A stretch of DNA of 6,926 bases from Bacteroidales bacterium (GTDB taxonomy: Bacteria > Bacteroidota > Bacteroidia > Bacteroidales > UBA932): positions 6,291-13,216 of the forward strand of contig JABUTP010000058.1 in the NCBI GenBank assembly GCA_021443625.1, read 5' to 3'. The notes under the pieces are model-generated. The model was given only the letters and a program-made list of their open reading frames with translations. It did not search any database and was not told where the DNA came from. The stretch's first letter is position 1. Each line of letters begins with the position of its first letter. Shown piece by piece: positions 1-6,685 of the stretch. The position numbers and the translations under genes were made by a program.

Positions 1-550
1 GAACGAAACATCCCTCATCGAAATATGGGTGAAACCAGAAGCGTTGTCCCGCTCCGGAGCCGTATCCGACAAAATGCAGCGCGAAATAGAAAACCTGTTC
101 GGCCAGGGATTCACAGTGCGCAACAAGTTCCAGCAGAATGCATCGGTCTATAAGATGATGACCTACGAAAAACTGGCCGTCTATCTCATCCTGCTGTTTG
201 TGGTGCTGATTATTTCGTGCAATGTGTTCGGGTCGCTCTCAATGCTCATCATAGAGAAAAAGGAGGATATCGCCATCCTGCAGTCGATGGGGGCGGACCG
301 CCGTCTCATCAACGGCATATTTGCCGCCGAAGGGTGGATGATTTCCCTTTTGGGAACTGTCATAGGGATAATTGTGGGATTGGGCGTCTGTCTGGCCCAG
401 CAGAAGTTCGGCATAGTGGCTATGCCCGGCAATTTCATTGTCACCGCCTACCCTGTCAGGATACACCTGACCGATGTCGTGGCAGTATTCTTCTCAGTGG
501 CGGCAATAGGCTACATTATGACCCACTGCGTCAAAGCGTTGCGCAGATAG
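1..550 (+). CDS. LolC/LolE-family lipoprotein-releasing ABC permease, C-terminal part (5' end outside window)
   Basis: This is the last 182 residues of an inner-membrane ABC permease of the FtsX/LolC/LolE type. With its LolD ATPase, such a protein extracts lipoproteins from the inner membrane and passes them towards the outer membrane. The frame is open from base 2, so the GTG at 29 is an internal valine codon and not a start. The visible part begins with the end of the periplasmic domain. Three membrane segments follow at about residues 57-80, 111-133 and 155-176. Between the first two lies the family's cytoplasmic coupling segment, EKKEDIAILQSMGA (residues 85-98). The match to Bacteroidales LolE-like permeases is strong, but LolC and LolE cannot be told apart from this fragment. 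The C-terminus is short after the last helix and ends ALRR. The stop TAG is at 548-550, and the last 40 bases overlap the 3' end of sufD on the other strand. Confidence 0.88.
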   Translation, partial: NETSLIEIWVKPEALSRSGAVSDKMQREIENLFGQGFTVRNKFQQNASVYKMMTYEKLAVYLILLFVVLIISCNVFGSLSMLIIEKKEDIAILQSMGADRRLINGIFAAEGWMISLLGTVIGIIVGLGVCLAQQKFGIVAMPGNFIVTAYPVRIHLTDVVAVFFSVAAIGYIMTHCVKALRR

Positions 551-1167
551 TCCAGAGTGCTTTGGTCCAAAAGGGCCAGCACCTCCATTGCAAAGGCCGT
601 CTGGAGGAAACGGGCGGCGTCTTCCGCTGACACCCCACGGCTCTTCAGGTAAAACAATTCATCTTCGTTCAACCGCCCCACAGTGGAACCGTGGCTGCAC
701 TTTACATCGTCGGCATATATTTCGAGCTGCGGCAGGTGGCGGACTCTCGCCCCCTCTTCCAGCAACAAGGCGTGGCTCTGCTGCTGCGCGTCAATCCCTA
801 TGCAATGCTGCGGAACCTTGATCAGACCGTGGTAGGCAGCGGATGCCTCCCCCTTGAGGATACCTTTGAGCAACTGGCTGCTGCGGCTGTCGGGGGAGTT
901 GTGGATGAGATTCACGTCGAGGTTGAATCTGGAGTTTCCCCCCGCAAGATAGAGGGTGTTCAGTCGGCACTCCGCATCCCTTCCTTCGAGGCGGATATCC
1001 ATTTCTGCGGAGATTTCGCCGTCACCGGGCAGGCCCACCATCACCAAATCGAGAGACGATGAAGCCCCGACCTCCACAACGTATTGCTGCCGGAAGCCTT
1101 CCTCCATCAGTATCACCTCTTTGAGATGCTGTCCCCCTTCTGTTTTAAGACTGACCATCTGCCCCAT
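511..1167 (-). CDS. sufD: SufD-like Fe-S cluster scaffold subunit, short form
   Basis: SufD pairs with SufB, and two SufC ATPases drive the complex that assembles Fe-S clusters in the cytoplasm. The protein has 218 residues against roughly 420-450 for typical SufD. The N-terminal helical domain and the first part of the beta-helix are absent. The remainder is well conserved: a beta-helix at about 25-155 with NSPDSRSSQLLKG (90-102), then EIYADDVKCSHGSTVG (149-164), then the C-terminal helical region with LFYLKSRG (171-178). His159 in CSHG lines up with the functionally important His360 of E. coli SufD. The ATG shares one base with the sufC stop (TGATG), which favours this start and suggests translational coupling. 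No in-frame start lies further upstream, and the upstream DNA is intact sufC, so a frameshift does not explain the short length. It is the last gene of the operon, and its 3' end runs 40 bases into the convergent permease gene. Confidence 0.88.
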   Translation of the reverse strand: MGQMVSLKTEGGQHLKEVILMEEGFRQQYVVEVGASSSLDLVMVGLPGDGEISAEMDIRLEGRDAECRLNTLYLAGGNSRFNLDVNLIHNSPDSRSSQLLKGILKGEASAAYHGLIKVPQHCIGIDAQQQSHALLLEEGARVRHLPQLEIYADDVKCSHGSTVGRLNEDELFYLKSRGVSAEDAARFLQTAFAMEVLALLDQSTLDYLRNALTQWVIM

Positions 1168-1922
1168 CAGTTATTGATAATCCAGTCGTAGCCCTTCTCC
1201 TCTATCTCGCGTGCCAACTGCGCCCCGCTGCTCTTTATAATGCGGCCGTCGTGAAGCACGTGGATGAAATCGGGTACAATGTAGTCGAGCAGACGCTGGT
1301 AGTGGGTGATGAGGATTATCGCGTTCTCCTGCGTGCGGAGTCTGTTGATGCCGGTGCCGACAATCCGCAGGGCATCTACGTCAAGGCCGGAGTCGGTTTC
1401 GTCGAGAATGGCCACCCGCGGCTCAAGCATTGCCATCTGGAAAATTTCGTTGCGCTTCTTCTCCCCTCCCGAGAAGCCCACGTTCACGCCACGGCTCAGG
1501 AAACTCTTGTCCATCTCCACATATTCCAACTTCGATTTGGCGGTACGCAGGAATTCCGAAGCCGAAAGTTCGGGAAGGCCGCGGTGCCTGCGCACTTCCC
1601 CCAGCGCCGCTTTGAGAAAAGTGGCGTTGGTGACTCCGGGAATCTCAGTCGGATACTGGAAACTCAGGAACAGACCTGCCCAAGCCCTCTCTTCGGGCGA
1701 CATTTCCAGCAGGGACTCCCCGTCCAGAGAGATTTCCCCCTGACTGACAGCATACTTGGGATTTCCCGACAATACCCCGCCGAGGGTGCTCTTGCCCGCC
1801 CCGTTGGGCCCCATTATCACGTGTACTTCCCCCTTGTTGACGGTAAGGTTCACCCCTTTCAGAATCTCCTTGTCCGCCACCGAGGCGTGCAAATCTTTTA
1901 TGGAAAGCAACTCTTTGTTCAT
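1167..1922 (-). CDS. sufC: SufC, Fe-S assembly ATPase
   Basis: SufC is the cytoplasmic ABC-type ATPase of the SufBCD complex. ATP binding makes SufC dimerise, which reshapes SufB-SufD during cluster formation. The full set of motifs is present in 251 residues, a normal length: Walker [10 protein letters not shown] (38-46), Q-loop Gln89, signature FSGGEKKR (150-157), Walker B with catalytic Glu175 in ILDE, the SufC-typical ETDSGLD (175-181), and switch His207 in ITHYQR. There are no membrane segments, as expected. The ATG at 1920-1922 shares one base with the pnuC stop (TAATG), and the TGA stop at 1167-1169 shares one base with the sufD start. Translation of these genes is therefore probably coupled. 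No promoter match was seen directly upstream, so it is presumably read from the promoter before sufB. Confidence 0.97.
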   Translation of the reverse strand: MNKELLSIKDLHASVADKEILKGVNLTVNKGEVHVIMGPNGAGKSTLGGVLSGNPKYAVSQGEISLDGESLLEMSPEERAWAGLFLSFQYPTEIPGVTNATFLKAALGEVRRHRGLPELSASEFLRTAKSKLEYVEMDKSFLSRGVNVGFSGGEKKRNEIFQMAMLEPRVAILDETDSGLDVDALRIVGTGINRLRTQENAIILITHYQRLLDYIVPDFIHVLHDGRIIKSSGAQLAREIEEKGYDWIINN

Positions 1923-2554
1923 TACGCTTTGTTTTTATAAAGTGAAAACCACCCTGCAAGCGACCACAATCCGTTGATGAGGTACAATGCGCAGACTATC
2001 GGCATAAACACGTGTCCCACCGATATGTGGAGGATTATCTGGGTTATGTTGACCAGCAGCCACGCCACCCAGCAGTCCCATTTCTTGAGGGCTGACAGAA
2101 ACTGCGCTATAAGTATCAGCACCGTGACGCAGGAGTCAAGATAAGGATGGGGATCCTGCGGGAACAACGTGTCCAGCAGCCAGCCCCACACCCCCGCAAT
2201 GACAAACACCGCCAGCAGAACCACCAGCCGTTCGGCCCAGGAGAGCATCGATACCTTGAGGGCGCTGCTGTCTGCGGAACTCTTTTCGTCGTTATGCGGA
2301 TGGGTCCAGCGCCAGTGTCCCAGGATGTTTATCGCCAGGGAAACGGGTTGGAGCAGAAGCGACGCGTAGAGGTTTTTGTTGAAAAACATGAAGAACAACG
2401 CCGTGGTGTAGAAATACCCAACCCAGAAGTTCGACTTGCTGTTGCGTCCCGCAAGGAAAACACAAGTCAGACCGAGCAGCGAAGTGATGATGTCTATCAG
2501 CAGCACCGGTCTGTCTCCGGCAAACGAAAAAACGACATAATTAATCCATTCCAT
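1922..2554 (-). CDS. pnuC: PnuC-family transporter, probably for nicotinamide riboside/mononucleotide
   Basis: PnuC proteins let vitamin precursors cross the inner membrane, where a kinase then traps them by phosphorylation. This 210-residue protein has about seven hydrophobic segments (near 19-36, 41-60, 63-80, 107-130, 140-156, 161-181 and 183-204), as the family should. It carries the family landmarks LYASLLLQ (62-69) followed by GHWRW (79-83), then YLDSC (138-142) and WVAWLLVN (162-169). Recalled from memory, the first and third of these closely match E. coli PnuC, which favours nicotinamide riboside over thiamine (PnuT) or riboflavin. Substrate cannot be settled by reading alone. It starts 2 bases after the sufB stop, and its TAA overlaps the sufC ATG, so it is locked into the suf operon. 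No NadR or other nicotinamide riboside kinase gene is seen in the window. Confidence 0.88.
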   Translation of the reverse strand: MEWINYVVFSFAGDRPVLLIDIITSLLGLTCVFLAGRNSKSNFWVGYFYTTALFFMFFNKNLYASLLLQPVSLAINILGHWRWTHPHNDEKSSADSSALKVSMLSWAERLVVLLAVFVIAGVWGWLLDTLFPQDPHPYLDSCVTVLILIAQFLSALKKWDCWVAWLLVNITQIILHISVGHVFMPIVCALYLINGLWSLAGWFSLYKNKA

Positions 2555-2556
2555 CT

Positions 2557-3993
2557 CTATCCTACCGTGTTTTCAAGGGTTACCTGCAATAATTTCTGCG
2601 CCTCAACGGCAAATTCCATAGGCAGTTTGCGAAGCACGTCCGCCGCATATCCGCCGACTATCAGCCCCACTGCATCCTCCTCCTTTATGCCCCGCTGCTG
2701 CAGGTAGAACAACTGTTCTTCACTGATTTTGGAGGTTGTGGCCTCGTGTTCAAGGATGGCTGTGGGATTGGCACATTCTATCACGGGGAAGGTGTGGGCC
2801 CCACACTCGCTGCCGATAAGGAGTGAGTCGCACTGCGAATGGTTGCGCACCCCGACGGCGCCGGGAAGAACCTTCACCAGACCGCGGTAGCTGTTCTGGC
2901 TGCGGCCGGCGGAGATTCCCTTGCTCACGATGCGGCTGACGGTGTTGTTGCCTATGTGTATCATCTTGGTGCCGGTATCAGCCTGCTGACAGCCCGCCGT
3001 CACAGCCACGGAATAGAATTCCGACACCGAGTTGTCCCCCTTGAGAATGGTGCTGGGGTATTTCCAGGTGATGGCACTGCCCGTCTCGACCTGCGTCCAG
3101 AAGAGTTTGCTCCCCTCTCCCTTGCAGATACCCCTCTTAGTTACAAAATTGTAGATGCCTCCCCGTCCCTGACTGTCTCCGGGATACCAGTTCTGTACCG
3201 TGGAATACTTCACCTCGGCGTTCTTTTCGACCACTATCTCCACGATGGCGGCGTGCAGCTGATTGTCGTCCCGTTGGGGGGCGGTGCATCCTTCAAGATA
3301 ACTGAGATAGGAATCCTCCTCCGCCACAATGAGCGTCCGCTCAAACTGACCGGTCCCCCTTGCGTTTATCCTGAAGTAACTTGACAGTTCCATCGGGCAG
3401 CGCACCCCCTTGGGAATATAGCAGAACGATCCGTCACTGAATACCGCCGAATTGAGGGCGGCGAAGAAGTTGTCTCCCACAGGAACAACACTCGCCAGAT
3501 ATTTGCGAACCAAGTCGGGATATTCCCTGACCGCCTCCGAAAAAGAGCAGAAAATGATGCCTTTCTCCGCTAAGGTCTTGCGGAAGGTGGTCTTTACCGA
3601 AACCGAATCGAAAACTGCATCCACCGCAACCCCGCTCAGGACATCGCGCTCTTCAAGGGGGATTCCCAGCTTGTCAAAAGTCTTTTCCAACTCGGGATCG
3701 ACTTCGCTTTTGTCCTTGGGTTTCTTGGGGGCGGCAAAATATATGATGTCCTGGAAATCTATGGAGGGAATGTTGAGGTGCCCCCAATCGGGCATCTGCA
3801 TTGTCTGCCAGCGCCGGAATGCATTGAGCCGGAACTCCAGAAGCCACTCCGGCTCCCCCTTTCGGGCCGAAATCATCCTGACGATTTCTTCGTTCAGCCC
3901 TTTTGGAAGGAACTCCTGCTCTATATTCGTTTCAAACCCCGGGACGTAATCTCGGGAAGTGAACCGGTCTATTATGTCTTTGCTGTATTCCAT
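2557..3993 (-). CDS. sufB: SufB, Fe-S cluster assembly scaffold
   Basis: SufB is the core scaffold on which new Fe-S clusters form in the SufBCD complex. At 478 residues it is full length. It has an N-terminal helical region (about 1-100), a long beta-helix (about 150-400) and the SufB/SufD C-terminal helical part. Cys388 in NHSQCDS corresponds to E. coli Cys405, and Glu417 in LEHEATTSK corresponds to Glu434. Their 29-residue spacing is the same as in E. coli, and both are needed for de novo cluster formation. The C-terminal [12 protein letters not shown] (427-438) is also typical. It is the first gene of the operon and starts with ATG at 3991-3993. No Shine-Dalgarno site precedes it, and a promoter match lies only a few bases upstream. 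The TAG stop at 2557-2559 is 2 bases before pnuC. SufS and SufE/SufU partners are not in the window. Confidence 0.97.
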   Translation of the reverse strand: MEYSKDIIDRFTSRDYVPGFETNIEQEFLPKGLNEEIVRMISARKGEPEWLLEFRLNAFRRWQTMQMPDWGHLNIPSIDFQDIIYFAAPKKPKDKSEVDPELEKTFDKLGIPLEERDVLSGVAVDAVFDSVSVKTTFRKTLAEKGIIFCSFSEAVREYPDLVRKYLASVVPVGDNFFAALNSAVFSDGSFCYIPKGVRCPMELSSYFRINARGTGQFERTLIVAEEDSYLSYLEGCTAPQRDDNQLHAAIVEIVVEKNAEVKYSTVQNWYPGDSQGRGGIYNFVTKRGICKGEGSKLFWTQVETGSAITWKYPSTILKGDNSVSEFYSVAVTAGCQQADTGTKMIHIGNNTVSRIVSKGISAGRSQNSYRGLVKVLPGAVGVRNHSQCDSLLIGSECGAHTFPVIECANPTAILEHEATTSKISEEQLFYLQQRGIKEEDAVGLIVGGYAADVLRKLPMEFAVEAQKLLQVTLENTVG

Positions 3994-4000
3994 TCGGGGG

Positions 4001-4032
4001 CAAATTTAGATGATGGAATGTTAATATTCAAA
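4001..4032 (-). promoter_or_regulatory. Bacteroidetes-type promoter of the suf operon
   Basis: Read on the minus strand, TTTG (4029-4032) and TAAATTTG (4001-4008) are separated by 20 bases. This matches the Bacteroidetes primary sigma factor pattern of a -33 TTTG and a -7 TAnnTTTG. The -7 box ends only 7 bases before the sufB ATG. Transcription starts a few bases after this box, so the 5' leader should be about 0-5 bases. No operator repeat was recognised here. Confidence 0.68.
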
Positions 4033-4081
4033 GGAATTAGGATTTATGTTGCTGCCAGAAGAATTATCTTCTTGAAGTTTT

Positions 4082-4114
4082 TTTGGAATAATTCGAAATA
4101 GGGGCCTAACTTTG
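4082..4114 (+). promoter_or_regulatory. Bacteroidetes-type promoter of the VanZ-like/ThiL-like gene pair
   Basis: TTTG (4082-4085) and TAACTTTG (4107-4114) are separated by 21 bases, matching the -33/-7 pattern of Bacteroidetes promoters. The inferred start of transcription is near 4119-4121, giving a leader of about 15 bases before the ATG at 4135. It is back to back with the suf promoter, about 50 bases away. Confidence 0.65.
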
Positions 4115-4134
4115 TCCGCATCGATGAAGATGTT

Positions 4135-4545
4135 ATGAAACGAAAACTGTTTGCAATCCTGTTCCTGATATACCTTTGTATGGTTTGTTATCTATGTTTT
4201 GCCGATTTCAGCAGCGTAGATATGGATATCCCTCTATATCTGTTCGGATTCCCCATTGACAAGGTTGTCCATTTCTTTATGTTCAGTCCTTTCGCATTGT
4301 TGCTGTACTATGCTGTTTTGAAAGACGAGGGAAAAGCAAAATGGGGCAGACGGGTTCTTTCATTGGGGGTAGCGCTGGTGCCGGGCGTGATTATGGCCGC
4401 CATTACGGAAAGGGTTCAGGATCGCCTGCTCTACAGAAGTTGTGATTTTATGGATTTTCGTGCCGACTGTTGCGGTCTTCTCGCAGGCGCCCTGTTGGTT
4501 ATCCTTATCGAAATCCTCCGCATCTCCTCCCGTTCTTCCAAATAA
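4135..4545 (+). CDS. VanZ-like family small membrane protein
   Basis: This 136-residue inner-membrane protein has about four hydrophobic segments (near 4-22, 45-63, 74-92 and 112-129). It shows the VanZ-like layout: DKVVHFFMFSPFALLL (42-57), in the style of the family's DK..HF motif, and ITERVQDRLLYRS (90-102) followed by MDFRADCCGLLAG (106-118), which resembles the family's E..Q......R..D..D...N..G signature. The usual Asn before the last glycine is Cys here. VanZ itself gives low-level teicoplanin resistance, but most family members have no known function, so resistance should not be assumed. It starts with ATG soon after a promoter match, without a clear ribosome binding site. The ThiL-like gene begins 23 bases after its stop, so the two are probably one operon. 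Confidence 0.78.
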   Translation: MKRKLFAILFLIYLCMVCYLCFADFSSVDMDIPLYLFGFPIDKVVHFFMFSPFALLLYYAVLKDEGKAKWGRRVLSLGVALVPGVIMAAITERVQDRLLYRSCDFMDFRADCCGLLAGALLVILIEILRISSRSSK

Positions 4546-4568
4546 ACTTCCAAACACCGCAATCTCTT

Positions 4569-5564
4569 ATGCGCACAGAATTTTCCCAACTGGGTCAAGC
4601 CGAAATCATCCGACAGCTCTTTCAGGACAGCGGTTTTGACAACAATCCGTCGATAACCGTCAAAGGCGGCATAGAATTCCACAAGGTACTTATGCAGGGG
4701 GTGGATTTCGATTTGGTCTATAATCCATTGAAACATCTGGGATTCAAGGCCGTTCTCCGTCTGGCCGGAGAGATTTACGCCTCCTTCCACAAACCCGAAA
4801 CCCTTTCGGTCATAATAGGTCTCTCCTCCCATTTCTGCGTGGAAGACCTGCGCGAGCTATGGAGCGGTATGCTGGAAGCTGTCAGGCTGCACGGATTCAA
4901 GGCGATCCATCTGGAACTTGAACCTTCGGTCAACGGATTGTATATGAGTCTGTCCGCCACCGGATGCCGGAAAAAGGGCATCGCCGGCAAAATTCCCGCC
5001 CCCGCCAGCAAAGACATCCTGTGCCTCAGCGGTGAGGTCGGCGCGGCATATATGGGACAGCACGTCCTGGAGAGGGAAAAGGGGGCATTCCTTGCCGCCG
5101 GCAGCGAGCACGCCAAACAGCCCGACCTTTCGAAATACAAATTCCTCCTTGCCGAATATCTCTGCCCGCAACTGCCATCCAACATCATAGAGAGATTTGA
5201 AGCAGAGAAGATATATCCCTCCGCCGGTATTTTCGTGACCAGAGGTCTTGCCGATGCAGTCCACCATCTTGCCGCGGGATGCGGGTTAGGCGCCAAAATC
5301 TATCTTGACAAGATACCCATCGCATCCCAGACATTCCAAATGGCTGAGGAAATCAAGATTGACCCGGTGACAGCCGCCCTAAACGGCGGAGATGACTACC
5401 GCATCCTCTTCGCCCTGCCCATCTCGTGCTTCGAAACCCTCCACAAGGAGATTCAGACCTTCGACGTGATAGGACATCTCTGCCACAGCGACGTGGGCAG
5501 CGTCTTGGTTTCTCCCGACGGAGCAGAGTTCCCCCTGCGTGGTCTGGACGGAGCCGCAGAATAA
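4569..5564 (+). CDS. ThiL/AIR-synthase-related protein, probably catalytically inactive
   Basis: The 331 residues align along their length with thiamine-monophosphate kinase (ThiL). Shared parts are the N-terminal TEFSQLGQAEII (3-14), GVDFDLVYNPLKHLGFKAV (44-62), CLSGEVGAAYMG (152-163), LGAKIYLDKIPI (240-251) and NGGDDYRILF (272-281). The residues that bind Mg-ATP in working ThiL are mostly gone. The glycine-rich GDDAAV segment is replaced and shortened (about 30-40). The TTD before EGVHFD is missing. The GGDT motif reads HLEL (about 114-117). The D-I/V-SDGL motif reads FVTRGL (222-227). Only the late NGG(E/D)DY motif survives. The frame is intact and keeps protein-like conservation, so it looks like a maintained pseudoenzyme rather than a decayed gene. 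The ATG at 4569 is preferred over an in-frame TTG at 4470, because homology begins there and the longer form would overlap the VanZ-like gene. Its role is unknown. Confidence 0.82.
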   Translation: MRTEFSQLGQAEIIRQLFQDSGFDNNPSITVKGGIEFHKVLMQGVDFDLVYNPLKHLGFKAVLRLAGEIYASFHKPETLSVIIGLSSHFCVEDLRELWSGMLEAVRLHGFKAIHLELEPSVNGLYMSLSATGCRKKGIAGKIPAPASKDILCLSGEVGAAYMGQHVLEREKGAFLAAGSEHAKQPDLSKYKFLLAEYLCPQLPSNIIERFEAEKIYPSAGIFVTRGLADAVHHLAAGCGLGAKIYLDKIPIASQTFQMAEEIKIDPVTAALNGGDDYRILFALPISCFETLHKEIQTFDVIGHLCHSDVGSVLVSPDGAEFPLRGLDGAAE

Positions 5565-5601
5565 CTCCGCTACCTTCCGTCAAGCACCATCCGGAAAGTT
5601 T

Positions 5602-6618
5602 CTACTCCACTATCGTGCACCAGCCGTAGCGGTCTTCGGCACGGCCGTACTGGATATCCTGCAGCATATTGCGAAGCTTGTTGCACCAGGGTCCGACCTC
5701 TTTGCCATATTCAATAAACTCGTGGGTGTCAAGGTCATAGATAGACTCAATGGGAGCGATGACCGCAGCTGTGCCGCAGGCACCCGCCTCCTGAAAACTG
5801 GAAAGTTCCGTGAGGGGTATGGGGCGCTGCTCCACCTCAAGCCCGACTTCTTCGGCAAGGGTGCGCAGACTCAGGTTCGTGATGGAAGGCAGGATTGAAG
5901 GGGATGCGGGAGTGATGTACTTGCCGTCCTTGATGCCGAAGAAGTTGGCTGCGCCGCACTCTTCAATGTAGGTATGGGTCGCCGCATCCAGATACATCAC
6001 GTTGGAATAGCCCATATCGTGGGCCTTCTCCCCCGAAAGGATGCTGGAAGCGTAGTTTCCGCCCGCCTTGATGTCACCGGTGCCACGCGGTGCGGAACGG
6101 TCCTGCATACGGTCTATCACAACTTTTATCATCACCATTCCCCTTTTGAAATAGGGCCCGACGGGACAGCAATATACCAGGAAGGACGTCTCGGGAGACT
6201 TGTGGACGCCCAAGCCGACGTGTGAGCCGTAAATCAAGGGTCTGAGATAGAGGGCAGCCCCTGACTCATAGGGTGGAACATAGTCCATATTTTTCTTGAC
6301 AAGGTTGACGCAGGCCTCCTTGAACATCTCTACGGGGAGGGGTTCCATACAAAGCTTGCGGGCCGAATTCTGCATCCGTTTGGCATTTTCGTCAACCCTG
6401 AACAGACGGACCTTGCCATCTACCCCGCGAAAGGCCTTCAACCCTTCGAATGCCTCTATGCCGTAGTGGAGGCACATAGTTGATATATGCATACGGATAT
6501 ATTCGTCGGTGGTCACCACAAGGTCGCCCCATTTGCCGTCCCTGAAATCACACCTGATGTTGCAATCGGTCTTCCGATAGTCAAAACTGAGATTCTTCCA
6601 ATCGTAATTCTGTGCCAT
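5602..6618 (-). CDS. ilvE: Branched-chain amino acid aminotransferase
   Basis: IlvE is a cytoplasmic PLP enzyme that transfers the amino group between glutamate and the keto acids of valine, leucine and isoleucine. It catalyses the last step of their synthesis and the first of their breakdown. The 338-residue length fits the longer bacterial/eukaryotic-like group of this fold-type IV family. The PLP-binding lysine is Lys184 in GDIKAGGNYASS (181-192). Other family landmarks are HYGIEAFEGLKAFRG (51-65), LYLRPLIYG (123-131), YIEECGAANFF (217-227) and the C-terminal ACGTAAVIAPI (280-290). It starts with ATG at 6616-6618 behind an A-rich, non-Shine-Dalgarno leader. It lies downstream of ispE in the same direction, separated by a 77-base gap with a large palindrome. 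It converges with the ThiL-like gene, whose stop is 37 bases away. Confidence 0.97.
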   Translation of the reverse strand: MAQNYDWKNLSFDYRKTDCNIRCDFRDGKWGDLVVTTDEYIRMHISTMCLHYGIEAFEGLKAFRGVDGKVRLFRVDENAKRMQNSARKLCMEPLPVEMFKEACVNLVKKNMDYVPPYESGAALYLRPLIYGSHVGLGVHKSPETSFLVYCCPVGPYFKRGMVMIKVVIDRMQDRSAPRGTGDIKAGGNYASSILSGEKAHDMGYSNVMYLDAATHTYIEECGAANFFGIKDGKYITPASPSILPSITNLSLRTLAEEVGLEVEQRPIPLTELSSFQEAGACGTAAVIAPIESIYDLDTHEFIEYGKEVGPWCNKLRNMLQDIQYGRAEDRYGWCTIVE

Positions 6619-6646
6619 ATCTTTAACTTTTTGTCATTGAAATCTT

Positions 6647-6685
6647 AGAAGCTGTTTAAATTTGATTCAAATTTATACAGCTTCT
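6647..6685. repeat. 39-base near-perfect inverted repeat upstream of ilvE
   Basis: The two 19-base arms are centred on T6666 and pair at 18 of 19 positions, with a single T-T mismatch (6656/6676). The outer arms are AGAAGCTGT (6647-6655) and ACAGCTTCT (6677-6685). The inner arms are TAAATTTGA (6657-6665) and TCAAATTTA (6667-6675). It lies between the ispE stop and the ilvE start. No T-rich run follows it on either strand, so it does not look like a standard intrinsic terminator. It could be an operator, an RNA hairpin that affects processing or readthrough, or one copy of a dispersed palindrome. Confidence 0.8.

Noticed and set aside
556..576. Short TTTGGTCCAAA palindrome just after the permease stop as a terminator
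   Set aside because: The 5-base arms around a single central base cannot form a stable RNA hairpin, and the sequence lies within sufD coding DNA.
511..1167. Frameshifted or broken sufD
   Set aside because: The upstream DNA is intact sufC, the start is coupled by TGATG, and no fragment of the missing N-terminal part is seen. A genuinely short form fits better.
1251..1940. Long open frame on the plus strand opposite sufC (229 codons)
   Set aside because: It is antisense to a fully conserved sufC, shows no recognisable domain, and is explained by the codon bias of the real gene.
1922..2554. PnuC-family protein as a thiamine transporter (PnuT) working with the nearby ThiL-like protein
   Set aside because: The visible segments resemble E. 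coli PnuC more, there is no thiamine pyrophosphokinase next to it, and the ThiL-like protein seems inactive. This is not excluded, only less likely.
2839..3384. Open frame on the plus strand opposite sufB (181 codons)
   Set aside because: It lies inside sufB, whose conserved residues are intact, and the translated product resembles no known family.
4470..4568. Upstream TTG start extending the ThiL-like protein by 33 residues
   Set aside because: The extension overlaps the end of the VanZ-like gene, is not ThiL-like, and family homology begins right at the ATG at 4569.
5575..5596. TTCCG/CGGAA hairpin between the convergent ThiL-like gene and ilvE as a bidirectional terminator
   Set aside because: The stem is only 5 base pairs with a 12-base loop, and only a weak T-rich stretch follows on one side. 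This is too little to call.
6647..6685. Palindrome upstream of ilvE as an intrinsic terminator of ispE
   Set aside because: The stem is strong but AT-rich in its inner half, and no run of T follows on the minus strand. It is kept as a repeat instead.
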